From positions 290,058 to 354,057 of the forward strand of contig NZ_AUFC01000001.1 of NCBI RefSeq assembly GCF_000426305.1: a DNA stretch of 64,000 nt. Reading direction: 5' to 3'. This document shows, piece after piece, positions 1-9,800 of this stretch. Below the pieces are notes generated by a model. It was not told the origin of the DNA. It was given only the letters and a program-made list of their open reading frames with translations, and ran no database searches. The position numbers were made by a program, and so were the translations under genes. Each line of letters opens with the position of its first letter. The stretch's first letter is position 1. The stretch is from Anaerovorax odorimutans DSM 5092. Lineage in GTDB: Bacteria > Bacillota > Clostridia > Peptostreptococcales > Anaerovoracaceae.

Positions 1-16
1 ATTTTTAGTCCATCGC

Positions 17-592
17 TTATTTTATGAAGACTATATTCTTTGAACTTAATCTTATATCTTCAGAATCCATTTGTACTAAATCAAAAATTAGGGGATCACA
101 TATTAGACGTTTCCAAACCGTATAAGTAGCTTTTATAAATCTTTCCTCAAGCTTAATATTATCGGTAATTAGAGGACATGAGTATGGTAATTCTACTGTT
201 GAAAGAACAAGTTTAAGCTCATTAGCTTCAGTCAGGTAAGGAGACAGAGGGAAAAATCTGCATTGCAGAGGCCTCATTTCTCTAGGACAATGAGGCGGCG
301 TTTTACATCTGACAAAATATATTTTACCAAACCATGACTCAGGAAAATCATAATCTTCGGCATATTCTATGTTCCATTTCAACCAAGCTTCTTTCATTGT
401 AAATAACTTATCTTCTCCAGGAAGAAGATAAATTCCCATATCATAATCCAGACTATCTTCGCCGCTGCCATCTCCTCCACATGAACAGCAAGCAGCACCA
501 CAAAGCTTACCACAATCATAATTGAGGGGACTGACCCTATCTAGTAGTCTGTAAATTGCTTTATATGTATTTTTTCTAATAGAACTTTTCAT
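17..592 (-). CDS. Cys-rich YkgJ-like putative metal-binding protein
   Basis: About 191 aa if translation begins at the ATG at 592; a GTG at 610 is the other option. Near the N-terminus there is a C-x3-CC-x-CGG cluster, followed by RCKTPPHCP, QCRFFPL and a late SCPLI. Spread cysteines with a CRFFPL-type motif resemble the YkgJ/UPF0153 zinc- or iron-chelating family, whose role is poorly known. No Shine-Dalgarno sequence is visible, but TATAAT lies about 9 nt before the ATG, so the mRNA may be nearly leaderless (inference). It diverges from the dehydratase activator at 712. The family call is moderate; function unknown. Confidence 0.55.
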   Translation of the reverse strand: MKSSIRKNTYKAIYRLLDRVSPLNYDCGKLCGAACCSCGGDGSGEDSLDYDMGIYLLPGEDKLFTMKEAWLKWNIEYAEDYDFPESWFGKIYFVRCKTPPHCPREMRPLQCRFFPLSPYLTEANELKLVLSTVELPYSCPLITDNIKLEERFIKATYTVWKRLICDPLIFDLVQMDSEDIRLSSKNIVFIK

Positions 593-654
593 AATAAAAG
601 TATTATACACTATATTTAGTATATGAATAAGTCTTTAAGTGAAAAATTTTTTTT

Positions 655-683
655 TTGATTTTGGAATATTAACATGCTATAAT
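655..683 (+). promoter_or_regulatory. Sigma-A promoter of the dehydratase-activator gene
   Basis: TTGATT (655-660), a 17-bp spacer and TATAAT (678-683) are in near-consensus arrangement about 30 bp before a GGGAGG ribosome site and the ATG at 712. Confidence 0.7.
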
Positions 684-711
684 ATAATAACTTTATCTGG
701 GAGGATAGTGG

Positions 712-3700
712 ATGAATATGATGAAACTAGGAATTGACGTAGGCTCAACTACTGTTAAAGTTGTCTTATTAGATAACGATAATAATATAGTATTTAATAG
801 ATATGAAAGGCATATGTCCAGTATATTTGAAAAAGTTTCCGAGCTTATGAAGGAACTTTATGAAAATTTTAAGGATATATCTGTTACTGTATCTATTACA
901 GGTTCCGGTGGACTTTCATTATCTACTCTTTTAGGAATCCCCTTTGAACAAGAAGTTATTGCATGCAGTACAGCCGTAGAAAATTTTATACCAGAAACAG
1001 ATGTTGCTATTGAACTTGGCGGTGAAGACGCCAAGATTACTTTTTATGGAGCTACTATAGAGCAAAGAATGAATGGTACTTGTGCTGGAGGTACTGGTGC
1101 TTTTATAGATCAAATGTCAGTATTACTAAATACTGATGCAGAAGGATTAAACGAAAGTGCAAAAAATCATAGTTTAATTTATCCAATAGCCGCAAGGTGT
1201 GGTGTTTTTGCTAAAACTGATATTCAACCTTTAATAAATGAAGGTGCAAAGATTGAAGATTTAGCAGCATCCATATTTCAGGCCGTTGTAAATCAAACTA
1301 TAAGTGGCTTAGCTTGTGGAAGAACTATACGAGGGAATGTGGCATTTCTAGGAGGACCATTATCTTTTCTATCTGAATTAAGAAATCGTTTTATTGTAAC
1401 ATTAGGATTAAAAGATGAGCAGATTATATTTCCTGAAGATTCTAAATACTATGTAGCAATAGGGGCAGCTATTATTTCTAGTAAAAATGATCCTATTGCT
1501 CTTAAAACTATTATAGAAAAAATACAAAATGCAAAACATGAAATGTTTTCGGAAACAAAGCACGTTGAACCTTTGTTTAAAGATTATACAGAATATGAAG
1601 AATTTAAATCAAGGCATGATAAGAACAGAATTAAACGTCGTGAATTAAAAAAAGCAAAGGGAAAAGTATTTTTAGGCATAGATGCAGGATCAACTACTAC
1701 GAAAGCTGCATTGATTGATGATGAAAAATATTTATTATATTCATTTTATAGAAATAACGAAGGAAAGCCTTTGGAAGCAACAATGACAATGCTAAGAGAG
1801 GTTTATTCATTGCTGCCTGAGACAGCCTATATTGCAAATGCTGTTGTTACCGGATATGGAGAAGGCTTAATAAAGGCTGCTTTTAATGTGGATATGGGCG
1901 AAATTGAAACCATGGCCCACTATAAGGCCGCGGAAGAGTTTCAGCCGGGAGTTGAATTTATTTTAGATATTGGCGGTCAAGATATGAAATGTATGAAAAT
2001 AAAAGATGGCGCAATATATAATATAATGCTGAACGAAGCTTGTTCTTCAGGATGTGGCTCTTTTGTTGAAACCTATTCAAAGTCAGTTAATATGGATATT
2101 GAGTCTTTTTCAAAAGAAGCACTTTTTGCTAAAAAACCTGTAGATTTAGGAACTAGATGCACTGTTTTTATGAATTCAAAAGTAAAACAGGCTCAAAAAG
2201 AAGGTGCAACTATTGGTGATATTTCAGCAGGTTTATCTTATTCGATAATAAAAAATGCCTTATATAAAGTAATTAAACTAAGAAATCCAGAAGAAGCGGG
2301 AGAAAAAATAGTAGTACAAGGTGGTACTTTTTTAAATGATGCTATCCTTAGAAGTATAGAAAAAATAATAGGAAAGAATGTGATACGTCCTGATATTTCA
2401 GGAATTATGGGAGCCTATGGTTCTGCAATTATTGCAAAAGAAAATTATGTGGAAAATACAGACTCTAATATTATTAAGCTAGAGGATATGAATTGCTTTA
2501 CAGTAAAAAATACAAATACCAGATGCAAAAGGTGTGAAAATAATTGTTTGCTTACAATAAATCAATTTAGTAACGGTGATAAATTTATTACAGGCAATCG
2601 ATGTGAAAAAGGTGCAGGGAAGGAATCCCAATCAGAGGAAATTCCAAATTTATATGATTATAAATATAAGAGGGTTTTTGGATATGAGCCACTTGAAGAG
2701 ATATATGCACCAAGAGGTGTTATTGGAATTCCAAGAGTTTTAAATATGCATGAAAATTATCCATTTTGGTTTACCTTTTTTACCAACTTGGGATTTAGAG
2801 TAGTATTATCCCCTGTATCATCAAAGTCTATTTATGAGATGGGTATGGAAACTATTTCATCTGATACTGTATGTTATCCGGCAAAGCTTGTTCATGGCCA
2901 TGTTAAGTGGTTAGTAGATAATGGGGTAAAATGGATATTTTATCCTTGTATTAACTATGAGATTGAAGAAGACAATACAGCGCCAAATCATTATAATTGC
3001 CCAATTGTGGCAACTTATCCGGAAGTTATAGCAAAAAATATGGATGATGTTTTTGAAGAAAAAGATGTTAAATTCAGCCATCCATTTTTACCGTATGATA
3101 ATGATGAAAGGCTTTCAAAACAACTTTATGAATTAATGAGAAGTTTAAATTTTGGATTAAATGAAATTATAAAAGCAGTAAAAGCTGCGAGAAAAGAAGA
3201 AAAGAAATTTAAAGATGATATTAAGAAGCAAGGTGCAATAGTTATAAAATATATAAATCATCATAATAAAAAAGCCATAGTTTTATCAGGAAGACCTTAT
3301 CATATAGACCCAGAAATTAATCATGGTATAGATAAGCTTATAACCTCTTTTGGTATGCCTGTATTAACTGAGGATTCAATTGCCCATTTTACAAAAATTA
3401 ATAGACCGCTTAGAGTTTTGGACCAATGGATGTATCATTCAAGATTATACAGAGCAGCAGAAGTAGTTGGAAGAAATAAGAATATAGAGATGATACAGCT
3501 TAACTCTTTTGGATGCGGACTTGATGCTGTTACCACAGATCAAGTAGAAGAAATATTAGAGAAAAAAAATAAGCTGTATACCGTATTAAAAATAGATGAA
3601 GGATCTAATCTTGGCGCTGCTAAGATTAGAATCAGATCTTTAAAAGCTGCTATGGATGAAAGGGAAAAGAATAATGTAAATTATATTAATAATCAGAGTG

Positions 3701-4938
3701 TATTTAAAAGAAAAATATTTACTAAAAATATGAAAAAAGATTATACTCTGCTTATTCCTCAAATGTCACCAATACATTTTGAACTATTAGAACCTGCGGT
3801 AAAAAGTTGTGGATATAATGTAAAACTTCTTCCAATTGTGGATAAACATGCTGTAGAAGAGGGATTAAAGTATATTAATAATGATGCTTGTTATCCGACA
3901 ATTGTAACACTAGGTCAGATTATATCCAGTTTGAAGTCTGGTAATTATAATTTAGATAAGTGTGCAGTTTTTATGTCACAAACCGGTGGAGGTTGCCGTG
4001 CAAGTAATTATGTAGCCTTGCTCCGAAAAGCACTGGTTGATCTTAATATGGATCAGATTCCTGTTGTTTCAGTAAATATGGCAGGATTGGATAAAGATCC
4101 GGGATTTAAAATAACAATGTGCATGATTAAAAGAGCATTGATGGCATTTATTCTAGGTGATGTACTTATGCGGGTTTTATATGCTACAAGACCTTATGAA
4201 GAGGTTTCAGGGTCGGCGGATAATCTTTATAAGAAGTGGAATAAAAAGTGTAAAGTAATTATTGAAAAAGGTCATATAAGTTCATATAAAAAAACCTTGA
4301 AAGCTATTGTAAAAGATTTTGATAACATTCCTCTTAAAGATATTAAAAAACCCAAAATTGGAGTGGTAGGTGAGATTCTTGTTAAATATCATCCTAATGC
4401 AAATAATGATATAGTTAAAATTATAGAAGAAGAAGGGGGAGAAGCGGTAGTACTTGACTTGATAGATTTCTTTTTATATGGAATGTATAGTAAGGAATAT
4501 AATTTTAAATATCTTTCAGGTAAATATAGTACTATGCTTGGAAATACCATTGCAATTAAAGTTGTGGAATTTTTTAGAGAACCGGCTAGACTGGCATTCC
4601 GTGAAAGCAAACGTTTCAATGCTCCTTTATATATTCAAGAATTAGCTGAAAAAGCTAAAAAAATAACTTCACTTGGTAATCAATATGGTGAAGGCTGGTT
4701 ACTTACAGCGGAAATGATAGAACTGATAGATAGTGGTGTAGAAAATATTGTATGTTTACAACCATTTGCATGTCTTCCTAATCATGTTACTGGTAAAGGT
4801 ATGATGAAGGCACTTAGAAAATATAATCCTTTGGCAAACATCGCGGCCATAGATTATGATCCGGGTGCCAGTGATGTAAATCAGCTAAATAGAATAAAGC
4901 TTATGATGTCTACAGCATATAGAAATATGGAGAATTAA
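712..4938 (+). CDS. Acyl-CoA dehydratase activase-type protein (BcrAD/BadFG ATPase pair plus DUF2229)
   Basis: 1408 aa. Two tandem ASKHA ATPase domains start with GIDVGSTTVK (about residue 7) and GIDAGSTTTK (about 321). Each keeps the cysteine motifs that hold the bridging [4Fe-4S] cluster in HgdC-type activators: NGTCAGGTGAF and RCGVF in the first, ACSSGCGSF and RCTVF in the second. A DUF2229 region begins near residue 668 (GIPRVLNMHENYPFW), and the C-terminal third looks like a dehydratase subunit. Single-domain activators are about 260 aa and fire one electron into 2-hydroxyacyl-CoA dehydratases by ATP hydrolysis. The long fused form is common in clostridia, and its substrate is not established. 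No dehydratase subunits lie beside it. It starts at ATG 712 behind GGGAGG and is monocistronic, since a new promoter begins at its stop codon. Confidence 0.85.
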   Translation: MNMMKLGIDVGSTTVKVVLLDNDNNIVFNRYERHMSSIFEKVSELMKELYENFKDISVTVSITGSGGLSLSTLLGIPFEQEVIACSTAVENFIPETDVAIELGGEDAKITFYGATIEQRMNGTCAGGTGAFIDQMSVLLNTDAEGLNESAKNHSLIYPIAARCGVFAKTDIQPLINEGAKIEDLAASIFQAVVNQTISGLACGRTIRGNVAFLGGPLSFLSELRNRFIVTLGLKDEQIIFPEDSKYYVAIGAAIISSKNDPIALKTIIEKIQNAKHEMFSETKHVEPLFKDYTEYEEFKSRHDKNRIKRRELKKAKGKVFLGIDAGSTTTKAALIDDEKYLLYSFYRNNEGKPLEATMTMLREVYSLLPETAYIANAVVTGYGEGLIKAAFNVDMGEIETMAHYKAAEEFQPGVEFILDIGGQDMKCMKIKDGAIYNIMLNEACSSGCGSFVETYSKSVNMDIESFSKEALFAKKPVDLGTRCTVFMNSKVKQAQKEGATIGDISAGLSYSIIKNALYKVIKLRNPEEAGEKIVVQGGTFLNDAILRSIEKIIGKNVIRPDISGIMGAYGSAIIAKENYVENTDSNIIKLEDMNCFTVKNTNTRCKRCENNCLLTINQFSNGDKFITGNRCEKGAGKESQSEEIPNLYDYKYKRVFGYEPLEEIYAPRGVIGIPRVLNMHENYPFWFTFFTNLGFRVVLSPVSSKSIYEMGMETISSDTVCYPAKLVHGHVKWLVDNGVKWIFYPCINYEIEEDNTAPNHYNCPIVATYPEVIAKNMDDVFEEKDVKFSHPFLPYDNDERLSKQLYELMRSLNFGLNEIIKAVKAARKEEKKFKDDIKKQGAIVIKYINHHNKKAIVLSGRPYHIDPEINHGIDKLITSFGMPVLTEDSIAHFTKINRPLRVLDQWMYHSRLYRAAEVVGRNKNIEMIQLNSFGCGLDAVTTDQVEEILEKKNKLYTVLKIDEGSNLGAAKIRIRSLKAAMDEREKNNVNYINNQSVFKRKIFTKNMKKDYTLLIPQMSPIHFELLEPAVKSCGYNVKLLPIVDKHAVEEGLKYINNDACYPTIVTLGQIISSLKSGNYNLDKCAVFMSQTGGGCRASNYVALLRKALVDLNMDQIPVVSVNMAGLDKDPGFKITMCMIKRALMAFILGDVLMRVLYATRPYEEVSGSADNLYKKWNKKCKVIIEKGHISSYKKTLKAIVKDFDNIPLKDIKKPKIGVVGEILVKYHPNANNDIVKIIEEEGGEAVVLDLIDFFLYGMYSKEYNFKYLSGKYSTMLGNTIAIKVVEFFREPARLAFRESKRFNAPLYIQELAEKAKKITSLGNQYGEGWLLTAEMIELIDSGVENIVCLQPFACLPNHVTGKGMMKALRKYNPLANIAAIDYDPGASDVNQLNRIKLMMSTAYRNMEN

Positions 4939-4967
4939 TTGAAAAATAGTATATGTTATGATATAAT
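4939..4967 (+). promoter_or_regulatory. Promoter for yebC
   Basis: TTGAAA (4939-4944), a 17-bp spacer and TATAAT (4962-4967) begin directly after the upstream stop codon. This gives a leader of about 145 nt before yebC; I see no known riboswitch in it. Confidence 0.6.
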
Positions 4968-5119
4968 TTTTTAATGAATTTGGTTAGATTTGAATGAAAG
5001 ACCGTGTATAAGATTTACAAAAGCTAAAGAACATGGCAAATTATCTCATTAATAATTTAGTTATTAATATGAAATAATGTATGACATAACCAAGTATATA
5101 ACATAAAGGAGAATTAAAT

Positions 5120-5851
5120 ATGGGAAGACATGGAACAATTGCGGGACGAAAAGCAGCGCAAGATTCAAAAAGAGCAGCAATGTTCACAAAATATTCAAGA
5201 GCAATAACAGTGGCAGCAAAGAATGGTGGAGATCCGGAATATAATGCATCACTTAAAGTTGCAATAGAAAAAGCTAAGAGCATTAATTTGCCAAATGATA
5301 ATATTAATAGAGCTATTAAAAAAGGAACGGGAGAACTTGAAGGGGAAACCTACGAAGAATTAAATTTTGAAGGATATGGAGTAGGTGGTGTAGCAGTTAT
5401 TGTTGAAGCATTAACTGATAACAAAAACAGAACGACTGCATCTGTAAGATCAACTTTTGATAAGTTTGGTGGTAACCTTGGAGCGCCGGGATGTGTATCT
5501 TATATGTTTGCCAGAAAAGGTATTGTTATTATAGAAAAGACAGACAGCGTTGATGAAGATACTTTAATGGAAGCTGCTCTTGAAGCAGGTGCAGAGGATA
5601 TGATTGTACATGATGATTCTTTTGAAATTCAAACAGATCCGTCAGCATATACCGATGTACATAGTGCATTAACAGCTGCAGGTTATGAATTACTTGAATC
5701 TGATATTGAATATGTTCCATCTATGGAATCGGCCCCAAAAGATGAGCATGATATCAAAAAGCTTAAGAAAATGATTGATCTTCTTGAAGAAAACGACGAT
5801 GTACAGAAGGTCCACCACAACTGTAGCTTAGATTTAGATGATATTGAGTAG
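5120..5851 (+). CDS. yebC: YebC/PmpR/TACO1-family regulator
   Basis: 243 aa, the usual family length. The N-terminus MGRHGTIAGRKAAQDSKRA is the slightly altered family signature (usually GHSKW-x-I-x-x-K). KNGGDPEYNASLKVAIEKAK and NLPNDNINRAIKKGTG follow, and then the EGYGVGGVAVIVE and NRTTASVRSTFDKFGGNLG blocks. Family members have been described as DNA-binding regulators and as factors that ease ribosome stalling at proline stretches; which applies here cannot be told. The ATG follows AAAGGAG. A terminator lies at 5976-6016. Confidence 0.93.
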   Translation: MGRHGTIAGRKAAQDSKRAAMFTKYSRAITVAAKNGGDPEYNASLKVAIEKAKSINLPNDNINRAIKKGTGELEGETYEELNFEGYGVGGVAVIVEALTDNKNRTTASVRSTFDKFGGNLGAPGCVSYMFARKGIVIIEKTDSVDEDTLMEAALEAGAEDMIVHDDSFEIQTDPSAYTDVHSALTAAGYELLESDIEYVPSMESAPKDEHDIKKLKKMIDLLEENDDVQKVHHNCSLDLDDIE

Positions 5852-5975
5852 TTGAAATTCAGTGTTTGTAAGATATACTGAATTGATAATTATATAACTT
5901 TTCATTTTAAATAATGATATATAATTAAATGCGTTTGTTATGAGATACTGCAAATTGTATATATTATAAATTTTA

Positions 5976-6016
5976 CCTCTTATATTTTGGAAATAATAAG
6001 TATAAGAGGTTTTTAT
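5976..6016 (+). terminator. Terminator after yebC
   Basis: CCTCTTATA and TATAAGAGG form a 9-bp stem followed by TTTTTATATTG. Confidence 0.85.
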
Positions 6017-6066
6017 ATTGTTATTTACTTTTCTGTGACATATCTAAAGAAAACTTAAAATTATTA

Positions 6067-6508
6067 TGTTTATTGATGTTATTTCATGTAAAGATGGAGT
6101 TCTGTCTGTAAAAATAACAACTTTAGAAGTACAGGCATCTGGATATGAGACAATAAAAGGAATTAATATTGATTTGGTGAATAATAAGGTGATTGAATTA
6201 AAGGAGATCAGTTTAAGGATAACGCAGATTATGTGGGAATAATAAGTGATTATATTAAAACTCAGATGAAGGAACAAATGAAAAAAGATGAAAATATTGT
6301 ATATTTTTTAGTCAATGAAACTACACCGTTTAAAAAAATTAAAAAAGATCAGACTTATTTTATTGATGAAAATAAGAATTTGATAATTGCTTTTGATGAA
6401 TACAAATTAGGTCCTGGCTTTATGGGCCATGTGGAATTTACTATTCCAGATGAACTTATTAAAGCAATCAGAAAGCAATCAATATTTCAAACATATGTTT
6501 TGTTTTTT
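6067..6508 (+). pseudogene. Decayed RsiV-like (DUF3298) gene
   Basis: The first frame from ATG 6067 reads GINIDLVNNKVIELKEI, typical of the DUF3298 domain in RsiV-type anti-sigma and cell-wall proteins. At about 6208-6212 homology moves to another frame, which reads FKDNADYVGIISDYIKTQM and then GPGFMGHVEFTIPDELI. The normal order in the family is NIDL, then L-x-D-L-F, then Y-x-x-I-I-x-x-I, so one net frameshift split a single gene. The N-terminal membrane segment is missing as well. The open frame runs into the downstream terminator, ending the peptide with terminator-encoded residues. A remnant rather than a working gene. Confidence 0.7.
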
Positions 6509-6540
6509 AACCCTCCTATAAAAAGATATAGGGGGTTTTT
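6509..6540 (+). terminator. Terminator after the RsiV-like remnant
   Basis: AACCCTCCTATA and TATAGGGGGTT form a stem with one mismatch, followed by TTTTTA. Confidence 0.8.
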
Positions 6541-6824
6541 ATTTATGTAAAAAATATAGCTATGACATAGATGAATATAAAAAAGCATATTAATGATTGC
6601 CTGTAATTCCAGTTATAAAGATTCTATTGATTTGAATATTAATTATTTATTTTATTAAGATTCTTTTGTATTATGTTAATTATGTAAATTTATAAATAAA
6701 TAATGAATGTTAATACTCATTAAATTATAATAGTTTTAAAGGGTTTATAAGGAGACACATAATGAAACAATAGTAAATGAGTGGATATTAGAATTAAGAA
6801 TGTTAGTATTAGGAGGAAAATTTT

Positions 6825-9800
6825 ATGTCTTTTATACATTGCAATAAATATAATAAAAAATTATCCAATAATGTAAAGGTATTTTATAAATTACCACAAG
6901 ATATAAATAATATAAAGAAACTAAGCCATAAATATAATGAAAGAGTAGTAAATACAGAAAAAGATTATGAAATTATAAAAGAAATTTATAGTTATCAGTA
7001 TACAACAGTTTTTAAAGCATTAAATATTAAAGAGAATAAAAGTTATATAATTAAAGTTCTAAATACTGAATTTAATAATCCAATAAATGTATCCAAGATT
7101 AAAAACAAATATGATTTGTTAAAGAAGATTAAAAGTAAATATGTTATAAAGGTTAATTGTTATCTTGAGTTTAATAATAATTTTTCCGTTGTACTCGAGG
7201 ATTTTGGAGGAATTCCCTTATCCCAATATATAAATAATCACTGCTTTAAATTAAAAGAGTTTCTTCAAGTTGCATTAAAAATAACAAAATGCATTAGATT
7301 TATTCACAGTAAACATATTATACATAATAATATAAGCCCATTAAATATTCTTTATAATCCTCATAATAATATGATAAAGTTGTTTGGTTTTGAAAATTCA
7401 TCTGAATTTTCTTTTGAAACTTTAGAAGCACTAAATCCTAATATATTTCATGACAAGTTATATTATATATCGCCGGAACAAACGGGAAGAATGAACGGAC
7501 CAATAGATTATAGAACAGATTTTTATTCCTTAGGTATAACACTTTATGAATTAGCTTGCAGAAAATTACCTTTTAACTTTACTGATGCAGCTGATATTGT
7601 TTATTTTCATATGGCAAAGACGCCGGTATTTATAAATGAAATTAATCCAAGTTTTCCTTGTATTGTATCTAAAATAATATTAAAACTTATGGAAAAAATG
7701 CCTGAGGATAGATACAAAAGCTCCGATGGAATTATACTTGATTTACAAGAATGTCTAAATCAATTAGAAGAAAAAGGTATTATTGATGAGTTTGAACTTG
7801 GTAAAAATGATAGATTAGATAAGTTTGAAATATCAAAAAAGATATACGGAAGAGATAAAGAAATAAAAAAATTACTTAATATTTTTGCAAGATCGGTTAA
7901 AAGAGGGGCAGAGTTAGTTTTTGTAAGTGGATATTCTGGAATTGGCAAAACAGCAATAGTAAATGAACTTCATAAACCTATATTGAAAAGTCATGGAATA
8001 TTTCTTTCTGGGAAATGTGATCAGTATAATAAAAATGTTCCTTATTCCGCATTATTTAACGCATTAGATCAATTTTGCAACTATGTTTTATCTGATTCGG
8101 AAGATGAGGTTAAAAATTGGAAGAAAAAAATATTAGATTCTTTGGGCGATAATGGTGATTTACTTATCGAAGTGATCCCAAAGCTGAAATTAATTATAGG
8201 TAATCAACCTAAACTAGTTAAAGATTCTATTATAGAGGTACAAAACAAATTTAGTATTGCTTTGCAAAATTTATTGAAGGCTATTTCATCAGAAAGACAT
8301 CCAATTGTATTTTTTATTGACGATCTTCAATGGATTGATGTTGATTCATTGGAATTATTTGAAAAAATAATATTTGATGATACTATAAGAGGGCTAATGT
8401 TTATTTGTACTTATAGAGAAAATGAGGTAGATTCAACACATTCATTAATGAAATCTATTAAAAGAATAAAAAAAGAGGATGGTTGCATAGAACATATACA
8501 TTTAGATAATTTAAATGTTAATGACATTTCTCAAATTATACATAAAGTTTTCAATTGTAATAATGATGAAGTTTATAATTTGGCAAAAATAATTCATGAA
8601 AAAACATTGGGGAATCCATTTTATATAATTGAATTTTTAAAGTATTGTAATGCTAAAAAATTAATTTACTATAATATATCTGAAAAAAAATGGATGTGTA
8701 ATGAACTGGACATAAAGAAAAGTAAAATATCTGATAATGTTGTTGTTTTTTTGATAGGTAAGATAAAAACACTTCCGGAAGCGACAAGAGAATTAATTTT
8801 AATAGCTGCATGTATTGGCAATCGTTTTGATATAAAAATTCTTTCGGCAATTTCAGGGAAAAGTTTGAAAAAAATAAATGAAGATTTAAAACCTGCTATA
8901 GATAGTGAAATGATTTATGTCTTAGGAAAAAATGAGTTAAATTCTGAAAAAGTTGAATTCCTATTTTGCCATGATAAATTTCAGCAAGCTGCATATTTGG
9001 CATTAGAAGAGGAAAAAAAGAAACTTATTTATAGAAGTATAGCAAATTATTATGAAACTACAGAAGGCTTAACAAATAATGCAAATCTTTTTTTAGTAGC
9101 GGAGCTTTATTCTAAATTATTAGGTAATATTGATAATGAGGAGCTTATAAAAATAATCAATATTTTTCTTAAAGCAGCAAAAGCAGCAAGAGTTACTTCG
9201 GCGTATGATATTGCCAAAAAATATCTTGAACTTATAATAAATATTTTGCCCCAGTCTCTTAAAAATGATGATTCTTTTATACAACTTTTATATACAGAAT
9301 ATCATTTGGTATTGTTTAGCTTAGCAGATTTTGAAGAGGTAGATAAGATTTATTACAAAATAGAAAAAATAACGAAAAATCCGCTTGAAATGGTTGATGC
9401 ATGCTGTGTTCAATTAATAAGTCTTTCAAACAGAAGCAGATATACAGAAGCTTTTGTCCTTGGAATATCTCTCCTTAAAAAGCTTGGAGTAATTTATCCT
9501 GAGAATGATATAGAAGTTGTTATAAAAAAAGAGGTTGAAAAATTTTATTTATATTTGCAAGACGGAAGTATTAAAAAACTAGAAAAAAAAGAAATGCTTT
9601 CAGATGAAAAAGACAAAGCAATAGCAAAGCTTTTAAATAGGATTACAGCTGCAAGTGTATTTTTTAATCCACTAGCTTCATTTTGGACTGTTCTTGTAAG
9701 TGTAAATTTAATGGTTGAAAAGGGCGTTACAAATTTGTCCTTAGAAAATTTAGCTACTATAGCATTAGCGTTAGTTCCTCTTAAAAATGATTATTATACT

